A stretch of 37,081 bases of DNA, taken from NCBI RefSeq assembly GCF_024345975.1, contig NZ_JAGQCD010000029.1, positions 1 through 37,081 of the forward strand. Reading direction: 5' to 3'. Positions 7,444 through 14,591 of this stretch are shown here, piece after piece (within the stretch, counting starts at the first letter, position 1; the number at the start of each line of letters is the position of its first letter). Made by a program: the position numbers and the translations under genes. This DNA is from Cyanobium sp. Cruz-8D1 (GTDB lineage: Bacteria; Cyanobacteriota; Cyanobacteriia; PCC-6307; Cyanobiaceae). The notes under the pieces are model-generated. The model was given only the letters and a program-made list of their open reading frames with translations. It was not told the origin of the DNA and did no database searches.

Positions 7444-7502
7444 GCGGGGTGGGGTCAAGGGGCGGCGAAGCCGCCTTGCGTCAGCCCTTGAGGCCACCCC
7501 GC
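7444..7502. repeat. Structured palindromic repeat, copy 2
   Basis: Arms at 7444-7461 and 7485-7502 pair over 18 bases with two mismatches, and contain CAAGGG and CCCTTG. Inside lies a perfect hairpin GGCGGC-GAA-GCCGCC (7461-7475) followed by CTTGCG. The core matches the copies at 4768 and 21556. It sits in the divergent region between the leftward lysis-side genes and the capsid gene, where promoters for both directions should be. Confidence 0.65.
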
Positions 7503-7586
7503 ACCATGACGGGGCCTGACCAGCCGCCAACCCTTTCGGTCGCTGGCAATAGGTGGGTGACGTTGCTGGGTACACCCGGAGCAAGC

Positions 7587-8486
7587 ATGGGCCTCTCCCT
7601 GATCGAGGCTGCCAAACACGAGACGCGGGTGGAGCGCCTGGCCGTGATCAAGACCTTCACCGAGGGTCAACTGATCAGCCGCCTCCCCTTCCGCAACCTG
7701 CTTGGTGGTGCTCTCAAATTCGCCGTCGAGAAGAAAATGCCCCGCGTCGGCTTCCGCGCCGTCAACGAGGGCTACCGGCGGGATTACGGCGCCGTGGAGA
7801 ACGACACCGAGTTCGTGCACCTGTTCGGTGGCGATCTCGATGTAGACCGCTCGATCGTGGACCTCAATGGCCCCGAGGCCAGGGCTTCCCAGACCGAGCA
7901 GAAGGTGCGCTCGATGCGCCTCACCCTTGAGGCAGCTGTGATCAATGGCGATGCCGCCTTTGACCCGCGCGCCTTCAACGGCCTCAGCAAGCGGCTCACC
8001 CCCGGCGGCCTCCAGACCGTCGACAACACTTCCGGCAGCGTCAAGCTCACCCGGCTGGAGGCCCTGGTGGACTCCGTCAATGCCTACGGCAGCGAGAAGG
8101 TGCTGCTCACCAGCAAGGCGGGTCGGCGCCAGATCAGCGCCGCCTGCCGCGCCGCTGGTGGTGATCTCTATCAGGTGATCGACGGCCGCCACTGGTTTGA
8201 GGACACCGAGATCCTCTGCCTGGAGGAGGACGCCAACGGCAACGAGGTGCTCGGTTTCGGGGAAGCGGGCGGCACCACTTCGATCTACTGCTGCGCCTTT
8301 GGCGACGAGCAGATGACCGGCCTGCAGGGTCCGTTTGAGGGCCGTTACGGCATCTCGGTGCGGGACTTCGGGGAAGTGCAGGACGCCCCGGTGTTCCGCA
8401 CCCGCGTCGATTGGTACGTGGGCTTTGCAGTCTGCGATCAGAAGGCGATCGGGCGGCTGTACAACATCGGCCCCGCTCTGACCTGA
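7587..8486 (+). CDS. Phage major capsid protein (HK97 fold)
   Basis: 299 residues from ATG 7587, with GGAG 6 bases upstream as ribosome binding site. The N-terminus (MGLSLIEAAKHETRVERLA, then VIKTFTEGQLISRLPF) matches the short-arm start of a known phage major capsid family, and FGGDLDVDRSIVDLNG followed by a long charged helix (SQTEQKVRSMRLTLEAAVIN) is the usual middle. The segment FDPRAFNGLSKRL, before the variable domain, is also typical. There is no N-terminal delta-domain for a scaffold and no protease gene nearby, so the shell probably assembles without proteolysis. It leads a rightward operon of virion-like genes. An encapsulin-type container is a less likely alternative, since encapsulin operons lack the fibre-like genes found here. 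Confidence 0.85.
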   Translation: MGLSLIEAAKHETRVERLAVIKTFTEGQLISRLPFRNLLGGALKFAVEKKMPRVGFRAVNEGYRRDYGAVENDTEFVHLFGGDLDVDRSIVDLNGPEARASQTEQKVRSMRLTLEAAVINGDAAFDPRAFNGLSKRLTPGGLQTVDNTSGSVKLTRLEALVDSVNAYGSEKVLLTSKAGRRQISAACRAAGGDLYQVIDGRHWFEDTEILCLEEDANGNEVLGFGEAGGTTSIYCCAFGDEQMTGLQGPFEGRYGISVRDFGEVQDAPVFRTRVDWYVGFAVCDQKAIGRLYNIGPALT

Positions 8487-8528
8487 GGCCCAGAAGGCCA
8501 CACCGCTCGATCTGATTCCCCTGAGGAC

Positions 8529-8960
8529 ATGACCATGACCGCTTCCGGCAACAAGCTCATCGATGCCGCCACCACGCTGGTGGGCTGGATCAACCACAGC
8601 GCCACCGACCCGTTCGAGCGCACCCGGGCGAGTGCTGAGATCGTGCGCCTGAGCGTTCCGCTCGACACCACCGACAACTTCACCCTGCTGTTCTCCCACC
8701 CCGGTGCCGCCGCAGCGGTGACGGCGGTGCTGGAGGTGGCGCCCTTGCTCAAGGACGGCACCACCGGCACCTGGCTGACGGCCACCACCGTGGCGATCCC
8801 CGCCGCTGGCGGTCAGATCGAGGCGACGATCAGCGGCGGCTCGCTGGTGCCTGCTGCAGGTGATCTGGCCAACGTGGTCGATCCCTGCTTCTTCTTTGCG
8901 CGGGCAACCCTGACGCCATCGACGCCAGCGGGTGCCCACCTCAGCCTCATCCACGCCTGA
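8529..8960 (+). CDS. Putative capsid-associated (decoration-like) protein
   Basis: 143 residues from ATG 8529, with GAGGA just upstream. It is all-beta in appearance (FTLLFSHPGAAAAVTAVLEV, GTTGTWLTATTVAIPAAGG) and begins with a helix containing LIDAATTLVGWINH. It follows the capsid gene by 42 bases and precedes the next gene by 4. Position directly after the major capsid protein and beta-rich composition suggest a capsid decoration or head-fibre base protein. I do not recognise the sequence family. Confidence 0.6.
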   Translation: MTMTASGNKLIDAATTLVGWINHSATDPFERTRASAEIVRLSVPLDTTDNFTLLFSHPGAAAAVTAVLEVAPLLKDGTTGTWLTATTVAIPAAGGQIEATISGGSLVPAAGDLANVVDPCFFFARATLTPSTPAGAHLSLIHA

Positions 8961-8964
8961 GCCG

Positions 8965-9774
8965 ATGAGCGACCCCATGGAGAGCTCGCTGGAACGGCCG
9001 AGCGAGCCCGGTACCCCCGGGCTGCCGCCCCAACCCCTGGGCGAGGGACTGGATCCGACGGCGCCGGGCGCACCGGAGGGAATGGTGCGCCTCATCCTTG
9101 GCGCCGAGACGACGTTCTGTTTCCCCTGTCACATCGATGGCTGGCAGGCCCTGGGCTGGCAGGTCCACCAGCCCGGCCTCTCGCCAGCGGAAAATCCGCC
9201 CCTGCTGCCTCCGCCTGCTCCTGGTACGGCGGTGATCGAACAAATCCACGACGGCCCCCACACGATCGGCTCGGCGGCGCCCGGCCAGCGGGTGGTGATT
9301 TTCGGCACGGACTTCGAGCGCGGCAGCACCGTGCTGGTGAAGGCTCCGCTGGCGGTGGTGATCAACGGGCTGGAGGTGAACAGCGCCACGATGATCAGCT
9401 TCCAGCTGGAAACCGAGGCCGTTCCGGAGCCCTGTGACTGCTCGATCGCCGCAACCAACAGCAGTGGCACCGGCCCCTGGTTCACCTTTCCGCTTGGCCC
9501 TGAACCGGAGCGGACTGCCGATGCGGACGACCAGCCTCTGGTGATGCCTGGCGAGCCAGAGCCTGCAGCGGATCGGCCTGATTACGCCGCGATGACCAAG
9601 GCGCAGATCATCGCCGAGGTGGAACGCCGCTACGGCGTGGCGCTGGATCCGGGCATGACCAAGGTGGAGCTGGTGGCCGAGGCCGAGCGGCTGGCCTCCG
9701 GTGGCCTGACTGCCGTGGCGGAACCTGGCTCCCAGGACGAGCTCCCGGCCCTGCCGCTGGATCTGCTGCGCTGA
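8965..9774 (+). CDS. Virion-associated protein with IPT/TIG-like domain
   Basis: 269 residues from ATG 8965, 4 bases after the previous stop. Residues 1-40 are a Pro-rich linker, and 45-75 hold GAETTFCFPCHIDGWQALGW, which resembles a short virion-attached segment. Residues about 95-175 form an IPT/TIG-like beta-sandwich (GQRVVIFGTDFERGSTVLV, NSATMISFQLE, CDCSIAATNSSGTGPW). The C-terminal 70 residues hold a small helical LEM/HeH-like motif (MTKAQIIAEVERRYGV, MTKVELVAEAERLA), a motif seen in phage structural and Rho-N-like domains. Likely a linker or fibre component; the exact role is unknown. Confidence 0.6.
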   Translation: MSDPMESSLERPSEPGTPGLPPQPLGEGLDPTAPGAPEGMVRLILGAETTFCFPCHIDGWQALGWQVHQPGLSPAENPPLLPPPAPGTAVIEQIHDGPHTIGSAAPGQRVVIFGTDFERGSTVLVKAPLAVVINGLEVNSATMISFQLETEAVPEPCDCSIAATNSSGTGPWFTFPLGPEPERTADADDQPLVMPGEPEPAADRPDYAAMTKAQIIAEVERRYGVALDPGMTKVELVAEAERLASGGLTAVAEPGSQDELPALPLDLLR

Positions 9775-9789
9775 TCCCGCCGCACCCCC

Positions 9790-10578
9790 ATGCCGTACCC
9801 ACTCCCCACGGGCTTTGATGACACCAATGGGCGGGTGCGGATCCTGCCGCCGGTGGGCTGCCCGGGCAACGAGGAATGGGTGCTGGTCCATGAAGCACCG
9901 CGCTGGCTGGAGCTGAGCTTCCGGCTGGGACCGGTGCCGGCCCTGCCGCTGGAGCTGTTCTGGATGCCGGCGCCGAGCCGCTGGAATGATCCGCTCGGTG
10001 CAGCGCCGATCGAGCTGGCGGTGAACCCGCTGGGGCTGCCGGCCCAGGACTTCCAGGTGGACTGGGGTGATGGCAGCACTGAAACCGTGCCGTGGACGCC
10101 GTACCGGCCGGATGTGCCCAGGGTGCGGCACGTCTACGGGCAGCGGCTGGACCTGACGGTGACGGTGACGATGGGGGTGAACATCGCCACGTTGCCGGTG
10201 GCGCTGCTGGGCTGCCCCCTGCCGCCCCACATGATCCCGACCTCCCCGGCTGGCGGTGCCGGCGGTGTGGCCGGAAGCCTCGCCGGAGTGGAGCCGCTGG
10301 TGCCGGGCGACGGCCTCGATGGGCTCGCCTACAACGGCAGCCGCGCCGAGCTGTGGCGGCTGCGGCTGCATCCCCAGGGCGGCCTGGCGCTGCTGCCCTC
10401 GCCGGTGGATGGCAAGCCTTCGCTGGTGGTGATGAACGGCTCCGGCGCCGCCAGCCGCGGCACCCGCTGGTATGCGGGGGACGGGCCACCGCCTAGCGAG
10501 GGCCTGAACCCGCCGCCAGCGCCGGGGGATCTGTATCTGGATCGCCTCAGCGGCAGCATCTATGAGCTGGAGGCCTGA
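9790..10578 (+). CDS. Virion-associated protein with PKD-like domain
   Basis: 262 residues from ATG 9790. The middle holds FQVDWGDGSTETVPW and, about 15 residues on, PRVRHVYGQRLDLTVTVTM, which is the signature of a PKD/beta-sandwich domain (WGDGS followed by HxY). The C-terminus ends with GDLYLDRLSGSIYELE, a phrase that also occurs in the collagen-like protein at 11017 (GDLYLDLISGEVHQLQ), so the two share an oligomerisation or attachment tail. The stop TGA overlaps the next ATG by one base. Probably part of a surface fibre; no catalytic motif is present. Confidence 0.6.
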   Translation: MPYPLPTGFDDTNGRVRILPPVGCPGNEEWVLVHEAPRWLELSFRLGPVPALPLELFWMPAPSRWNDPLGAAPIELAVNPLGLPAQDFQVDWGDGSTETVPWTPYRPDVPRVRHVYGQRLDLTVTVTMGVNIATLPVALLGCPLPPHMIPTSPAGGAGGVAGSLAGVEPLVPGDGLDGLAYNGSRAELWRLRLHPQGGLALLPSPVDGKPSLVVMNGSGAASRGTRWYAGDGPPPSEGLNPPPAPGDLYLDRLSGSIYELEA

Positions 10579-10976
10579 TGGGCTGGACCCCCACCGGCGA
10601 AACACTCCTGGGACCTCCTGGCCCGTCAGCCTTGCTGCCTCAGACGCTGCGGCTGTCGTCTCCCAGCGGCAGCCTCAAAGTGCCGATCCTCCGGGCCGCC
10701 AACAACCTGATCTTGAGCCGCGTCGACGTGCTGTTGGCAGGGACCAGCCCTGCGATCCTCTGCTCACTGCGCATTGGCCCTGATCTCAGTGCCTCCGGCA
10801 CCGAGGTGCTGAGTGGAGGCATCGCCGCCAGCAACACCACCACCGGCCAGACCGTGACGAGCTTCGATGTGGACACGCTGCCGGCCGAGTCCTGGCTCTG
10901 GCTCGAGACCAGTGCGGCCAGCGGCAGCATCGATGCGCTCTTCCTGGCGGTCTACCTCGAGCCGGGCGCGGCCTGA
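10578..10976 (+). CDS. Small beta-rich virion-like protein
   Basis: 132 residues starting at ATG 10578, which shares a base with the previous stop, so the two are translationally coupled. It begins with a short collagen-like phrase (TGETLLGPPGPSA) and continues as a Ser/Thr/Leu-rich beta pattern (SRVDVLLAGTSPAILCSLRI). Position between two fibre-like genes argues for a virion role. No family recognised. Confidence 0.55.
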   Translation: MGWTPTGETLLGPPGPSALLPQTLRLSSPSGSLKVPILRAANNLILSRVDVLLAGTSPAILCSLRIGPDLSASGTEVLSGGIAASNTTTGQTVTSFDVDTLPAESWLWLETSAASGSIDALFLAVYLEPGAA

Positions 10977-11016
10977 GGCGTGGCAATAGAAGGCAGGACT
11001 CCTTTGCGCCCGCCTG

Positions 11017-12060
11017 ATGACCTGGCAGAACACCGGTTCCCTCCGCGGCCCAGCTGGCCCCGCTGGCCCCCCTGGCCAGACCGGTGCGGCCGGCGGCGCC
11101 GGGCCCGCAGGCCCGCCAGGACCCGCCGGGATGGGCATCGACTTCAAGGGCAGCGTTCCAACCTTTGCCGCCCTGCCCAGCACAGGGCTGGCGGAAGGCC
11201 ACGCCTACATCGTCGCCGATGAGGACGACAAGCTCGTCGTCTGGGACGCGGACACCAACAGCTGGGTGGATGGCGGCTCGATCCAAGGCCCGCCCGGTCC
11301 AGCTGGAGCACCCGGCGATCCCGGACCCCGCGGCAGCGGCTGGTTCGTCGGCAGCGGCGCGCCCGGCGCCATCCCCGGCGCCCTGGTGGGTGATCTCTAT
11401 CTCGATCTGATCAGTGGTGAGGTGCACCAGCTGCAGCCACCTCCAGCCGGCTTCTCCATCGGCGACCTGCCGGCGATCGGCGCTGCCTTCCAGGGCGGCT
11501 TCTATGGCGGGCTGATCTCGCAGGCCGCCAACGGCATCGCCAGCCATGCGCTGATCATTGCTCCCAAGAGCGCTGGCGAGAACAACCTTGCCTGCAAGAC
11601 GGCCAACACCGCCAGCGCCGGGACGGGGAGCAGCTTCGACGGGTTCGCCAACAGCGAGGCGGCCAAGGACGCCGCCCACCCGGCCAACCAGTGGGCCCGG
11701 GCACTGACGATCGGCGGCTACGACGACTGGTACATCCCGGCCCTGCTCGAGCTGGAGATCCTCTACCGCCGCTTCAAGCCCGACAACAGTGAGGGCAGCA
11801 CGCCGGGTTTCGGGGCAAACGCCTACGCCGTTCCACCCACCAGCGCCGACTACTCAGGCGTGATTCCTCCCCAGACCAGCGTCACCGCCTTCCAGGCCGG
11901 AGGAGCGCAGGAGTTCTTTGCCGGCGGCATTGGCACCTCCACCCAGGACTCAGCCACTACCCACCAGGTGCAGGACTGGTATTACGGCAACTGGGATCCG
12001 CTCAGCAAGACCACCGCTCAGACGGTCCGGGCGATTCGAAAGATCGCCGTGGTGCCCTGA
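11017..12060 (+). CDS. Tail-fibre-like protein with collagen repeats and a DUF1566-like C-terminal domain
   Basis: 347 residues from ATG 11017. Residues 9-40 are Gly-X-Y collagen-type repeats (GPAGPAGPPGQTGAAGGAGP), which form triple helices in phage fibres. A second short block (GPPGPAGAPGDPGPRG) lies near residue 90, after a small beta domain (FAALPSTGLAEGHAYIVADE, a phage tail adaptor motif). GDLYLDLISGEVHQLQ follows. The C-terminal 200 residues contain GGYDDWYIPALLELEILYRR, the signature of DUF1566/Lcl-like C-type-lectin domains that bind surface ligands. The product is therefore probably a trimeric fibre that recognises a host surface. The start overlaps nothing; it lies 40 bases after the previous gene. 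Confidence 0.7.
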   Translation: MTWQNTGSLRGPAGPAGPPGQTGAAGGAGPAGPPGPAGMGIDFKGSVPTFAALPSTGLAEGHAYIVADEDDKLVVWDADTNSWVDGGSIQGPPGPAGAPGDPGPRGSGWFVGSGAPGAIPGALVGDLYLDLISGEVHQLQPPPAGFSIGDLPAIGAAFQGGFYGGLISQAANGIASHALIIAPKSAGENNLACKTANTASAGTGSSFDGFANSEAAKDAAHPANQWARALTIGGYDDWYIPALLELEILYRRFKPDNSEGSTPGFGANAYAVPPTSADYSGVIPPQTSVTAFQAGGAQEFFAGGIGTSTQDSATTHQVQDWYYGNWDPLSKTTAQTVRAIRKIAVVP

Positions 12061-12063
12061 GCC

Positions 12064-12474
12064 ATGCCCTGGGTCGCCAGACAGGAAGGTCCACGCCGAA
12101 TCAGCCAGGGCCTGCTGCTGCCAATCGCCGCCGGCCCCCAGGTCACCTATCTCAGCTTCGATCGACTCGGCAGTGCCGGGCTGCTGCTGATCGTCAGCTG
12201 CGACATCCCGGCCTGGCTCAGCCTCTACGTCTCGGACGCCGCCACCCTCGCTGACGCCCATCGGCCCCAGAGCGTCGATCCGGATCCGGCAGCTGGCGTG
12301 GTGCTCGATGCGGTCTTCACAGAAGACAGCGCGGTGCTGCGCCTACCGCCGGGGGTGAGCTGGGCGAACCAGGACGATCCACACGTCCCTGTGCTGCATG
12401 GGCTGCTGCGCACCGACCAGCTCCAACCCATCGAGGCGATGGTGTCGATCAGCAGCCTGCTGCTGGCGCTCTGA
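12064..12474 (+). CDS. Putative structural protein, unknown family
   Basis: 136 residues from ATG 12064, 3 bases after the fibre stop, with its own stop overlapping the next start by one base (ATG at 12474). The pattern is beta-sandwich-like (AGPQVTYLSFDRLGSAGLLL, PAWLSLYVSDAATLAD, SAVLRLPPGVSW). It resembles phage neck or tail baseplate accessory proteins in size and composition only. No named family. Confidence 0.55.
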   Translation: MPWVARQEGPRRISQGLLLPIAAGPQVTYLSFDRLGSAGLLLIVSCDIPAWLSLYVSDAATLADAHRPQSVDPDPAAGVVLDAVFTEDSAVLRLPPGVSWANQDDPHVPVLHGLLRTDQLQPIEAMVSISSLLLAL

Positions 12475-13337
12475 TGGCGGCGATCCTCTCCGACCTTTCC
12501 CGCCGCGGCGACCAGGGCTTCCCGATTCCGGATCTGTTCAGCGACGTGCAGGCCCTGCTCGCCAGCTGGCTGGTGGCGGCCAACGCCCAGAACCCCAGCC
12601 AGCTGCTCGAGGTGCTCACCGGCCCGGCGGGCGATGCTCAGCACCTGGGTTGGACCATCCGCGCCACCCTCGCCGCCACCAGTGGCGGCCAACCGGTGCA
12701 GCTGATCAGCCAGTGGGTCGCGACCCTGGCCGCCACCACCGTCACCTCGGCGGTGGGCCTGGCCGCCGGCCACAACCCGGCTGGTGGCCTTGGCGCCCAC
12801 GGCCTGCTCAGCGGCGGCCAGCTCCACAGCCCTGCAGCGAGCCTCAATCCAGCTGAGCCCTTTCCTGCGCTGGCCTGGGTTGTGCGCAGCCTGGCTCCGG
12901 GCCAGGAGTACTTCGGCTTCTGCCTCTCGCTGCAGATGTTCTCCACCCGCCAGGCGGTGGTGCTGCTCATCGCCAAGGACGTCACTTCCGGCCTCTGGCA
13001 CCTGCACAACACCACCATGAGCGGGGTGCAGGGCATGGTCGCCTGGAACCTTTCTGCCGCCAGGGAGATCTTTGCGACGGCCCTGTGGAGCGAGTTCTTC
13101 AACGGGCCGCCATTCGCCCTGCGCCACCCCGCAGCCTGGATGCTGGCGACCCCTCCGATCCTCCATGTCCTCCCCTTGCCGCCGGTGCGCCGCTGGGCTC
13201 CGGTGGTGTTACCGGCGGACTTCGGCACTTACACCCGCACCTTTGCGACCGGCGGCTACTTCAAAGGGGCCGACGGCAGCGAGTGGCTGCTGTTCGGACC
13301 CAGCCGAATGGCGGTTCGCCTCATCGACGCCCCATGA
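12474..13337 (+). CDS. Putative structural protein, 287 aa, unknown family
   Basis: From ATG 12474. Residues 1-90 are mainly helical (LSDVQALL-type segments such as FSDVQALLASWLVAANAQ) and may dock on the particle. The rest is beta-rich with many Trp, Leu and His (YFGFCLSLQMFSTRQAVVLL, LWHLHNTTMSGVQGMVAWNL). The last part (FATGGYFKGADGSEWLLFGP) resembles fibre tips. It shares 4 bases with the next gene (ATGA). The sequence is not one I recognise; the role is inferred from its place in the operon. Confidence 0.55.
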   Translation: MAAILSDLSRRGDQGFPIPDLFSDVQALLASWLVAANAQNPSQLLEVLTGPAGDAQHLGWTIRATLAATSGGQPVQLISQWVATLAATTVTSAVGLAAGHNPAGGLGAHGLLSGGQLHSPAASLNPAEPFPALAWVVRSLAPGQEYFGFCLSLQMFSTRQAVVLLIAKDVTSGLWHLHNTTMSGVQGMVAWNLSAAREIFATALWSEFFNGPPFALRHPAAWMLATPPILHVLPLPPVRRWAPVVLPADFGTYTRTFATGGYFKGADGSEWLLFGPSRMAVRLIDAP

Positions 13338-14545
13338 CCCTGACGGCCTGCGCTCGCACCTGGGGGCCTGACACCTACAACTGGGCCAGCAGCGCCGCCA
13401 CCGATGTCGGCATGCGGCTGCATGAGGCCTTCTCCGCGTTCGCCGCCGCAGTCAACGCCACGCCGGCCAACGCCGATCTGCAGCTCAGCGTGCTGCGCAA
13501 CCACGCCAGTGCCACCGGCGCCACCAGCTACGGCTTTGCCTGGCGGCTCGGGCACCCGATCTCTCCCCTGGTGCTGAGCTTCCACAACGTCTCTTTGGCC
13601 CAGGGCTTCAGCTCCAGCACCGCCAGCGCCCTGCTGCGCCTGGGCTTGGCCAGCGCCTGGATCGATGACACCAGCAACGGCGGCTACGGCAGCTTCTCCG
13701 CGACCCTGCTGAGCGCCAACCGGGGCCTCTCCCACTACGGACCCAGCGGGACCCCAGCCGTGGCGGGGCTGGAGGGGACCCTGATCGTTGTCTTCGATGC
13801 CACCCCAGGGGCGGAGTTCTTCCTGGCCACCCTGCTGCGGCCGGGCGATGACAACTACAGCCTCAACCTCTCGATCCTGCTGTTCCGCAGCCCGGCGGTC
13901 AGCGGCTGGAGCCTCTGGTTCCACCGTGCCCGCGCCTACATCGGCATGTTCAGCTCCAACGATCGCTGGAGCTGGCGCGGCCAGTCCCCGGAGGTCGTCA
14001 GCTTCGTTTCAGGCGCCTCCGGCACCCAGCAGATCAACGCCCCCATCGCCTGGCAGGTCATCCCGCTGGCCACCGGTCCGGTGCAGTTCAACAGTGTCCA
14101 GCCCCGTCTTCTCCTGCCGCCCCTGCTCTGGACTGGCGACAACCAGCACACCGACCCCCGTCGCCTGGGTCGTTTCAGTGACCCCGCCGGTGGCGGCACC
14201 TTCTACCAGCTCGGCGCCGCTGGTGGCTCCGTCGATGACCTCTGGCTCCGTCTCCCCTCCAGCCCTCCGCCGTCTGTGTTGAGTGGCTGGGCTGCCATCG
14301 GTTCACTCAGCTGGCGCACCCTGAGCGATCGCTTCTCGGTGGTGGCCCAGCCGCCACTGTCCCCCTCCCTGGTCGGGCCAGCCAGCGTGCCGGATCTGAT
14401 CGCGGACTGGAGTCCCAACGCCGCCGGCCTGGCCGGCGTGCAGCAGCACCCGCTCTATGCCCAGCAGCTGGCTGCTGCTGGTGGCTTGGGCGGCGGCGGA
14501 TCGGGCAGGCCCGCCACCGGCGTGCTCTGGCCGCGGCGGGTGTAA
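13334..14545 (+). CDS. Putative structural protein, 403 aa, last gene of the capsid operon
   Basis: Starts at ATG 13334, overlapping the previous stop by 4 bases; the frame is open further upstream but runs inside the previous gene. Composition is beta-rich (ATSYGFAWRLGHPISPLVLS, GSFSATLLSANRGLSHYG, GWSLWFHRARAYIGMFSSND). Repeated Trp/Tyr-containing strands suggest a receptor-binding or particle-surface protein. It ends with a Gly-rich tail (GGLGGGGSGRP). The convergent gap to the WYL protein gene (14546-14591) contains the imperfect pair GGCGT / ACGCC that may act as a terminator. No known family. Confidence 0.55.
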   Translation: MTLTACARTWGPDTYNWASSAATDVGMRLHEAFSAFAAAVNATPANADLQLSVLRNHASATGATSYGFAWRLGHPISPLVLSFHNVSLAQGFSSSTASALLRLGLASAWIDDTSNGGYGSFSATLLSANRGLSHYGPSGTPAVAGLEGTLIVVFDATPGAEFFLATLLRPGDDNYSLNLSILLFRSPAVSGWSLWFHRARAYIGMFSSNDRWSWRGQSPEVVSFVSGASGTQQINAPIAWQVIPLATGPVQFNSVQPRLLLPPLLWTGDNQHTDPRRLGRFSDPAGGGTFYQLGAAGGSVDDLWLRLPSSPPPSVLSGWAAIGSLSWRTLSDRFSVVAQPPLSPSLVGPASVPDLIADWSPNAAGLAGVQQHPLYAQQLAAAGGLGGGGSGRPATGVLWPRRV

Positions 14546-14591
14546 GGCGTGCGGCCGGGCGCAATGGCACAGCCGCCGGACGCCGCTGCCC

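Noticed and set aside
7455..9095. A 546-codon minus-strand ORF
   Set aside because: It lies antisense to the capsid gene, is rich in Gly/Ala/Arg/His without domain pattern, and follows from high GC at third positions.
8947..10605. A 552-codon minus-strand ORF
   Set aside because: Antisense to two well-formed coupled genes; Arg/His/Gln-rich shadow sequence with no recognisable motif.
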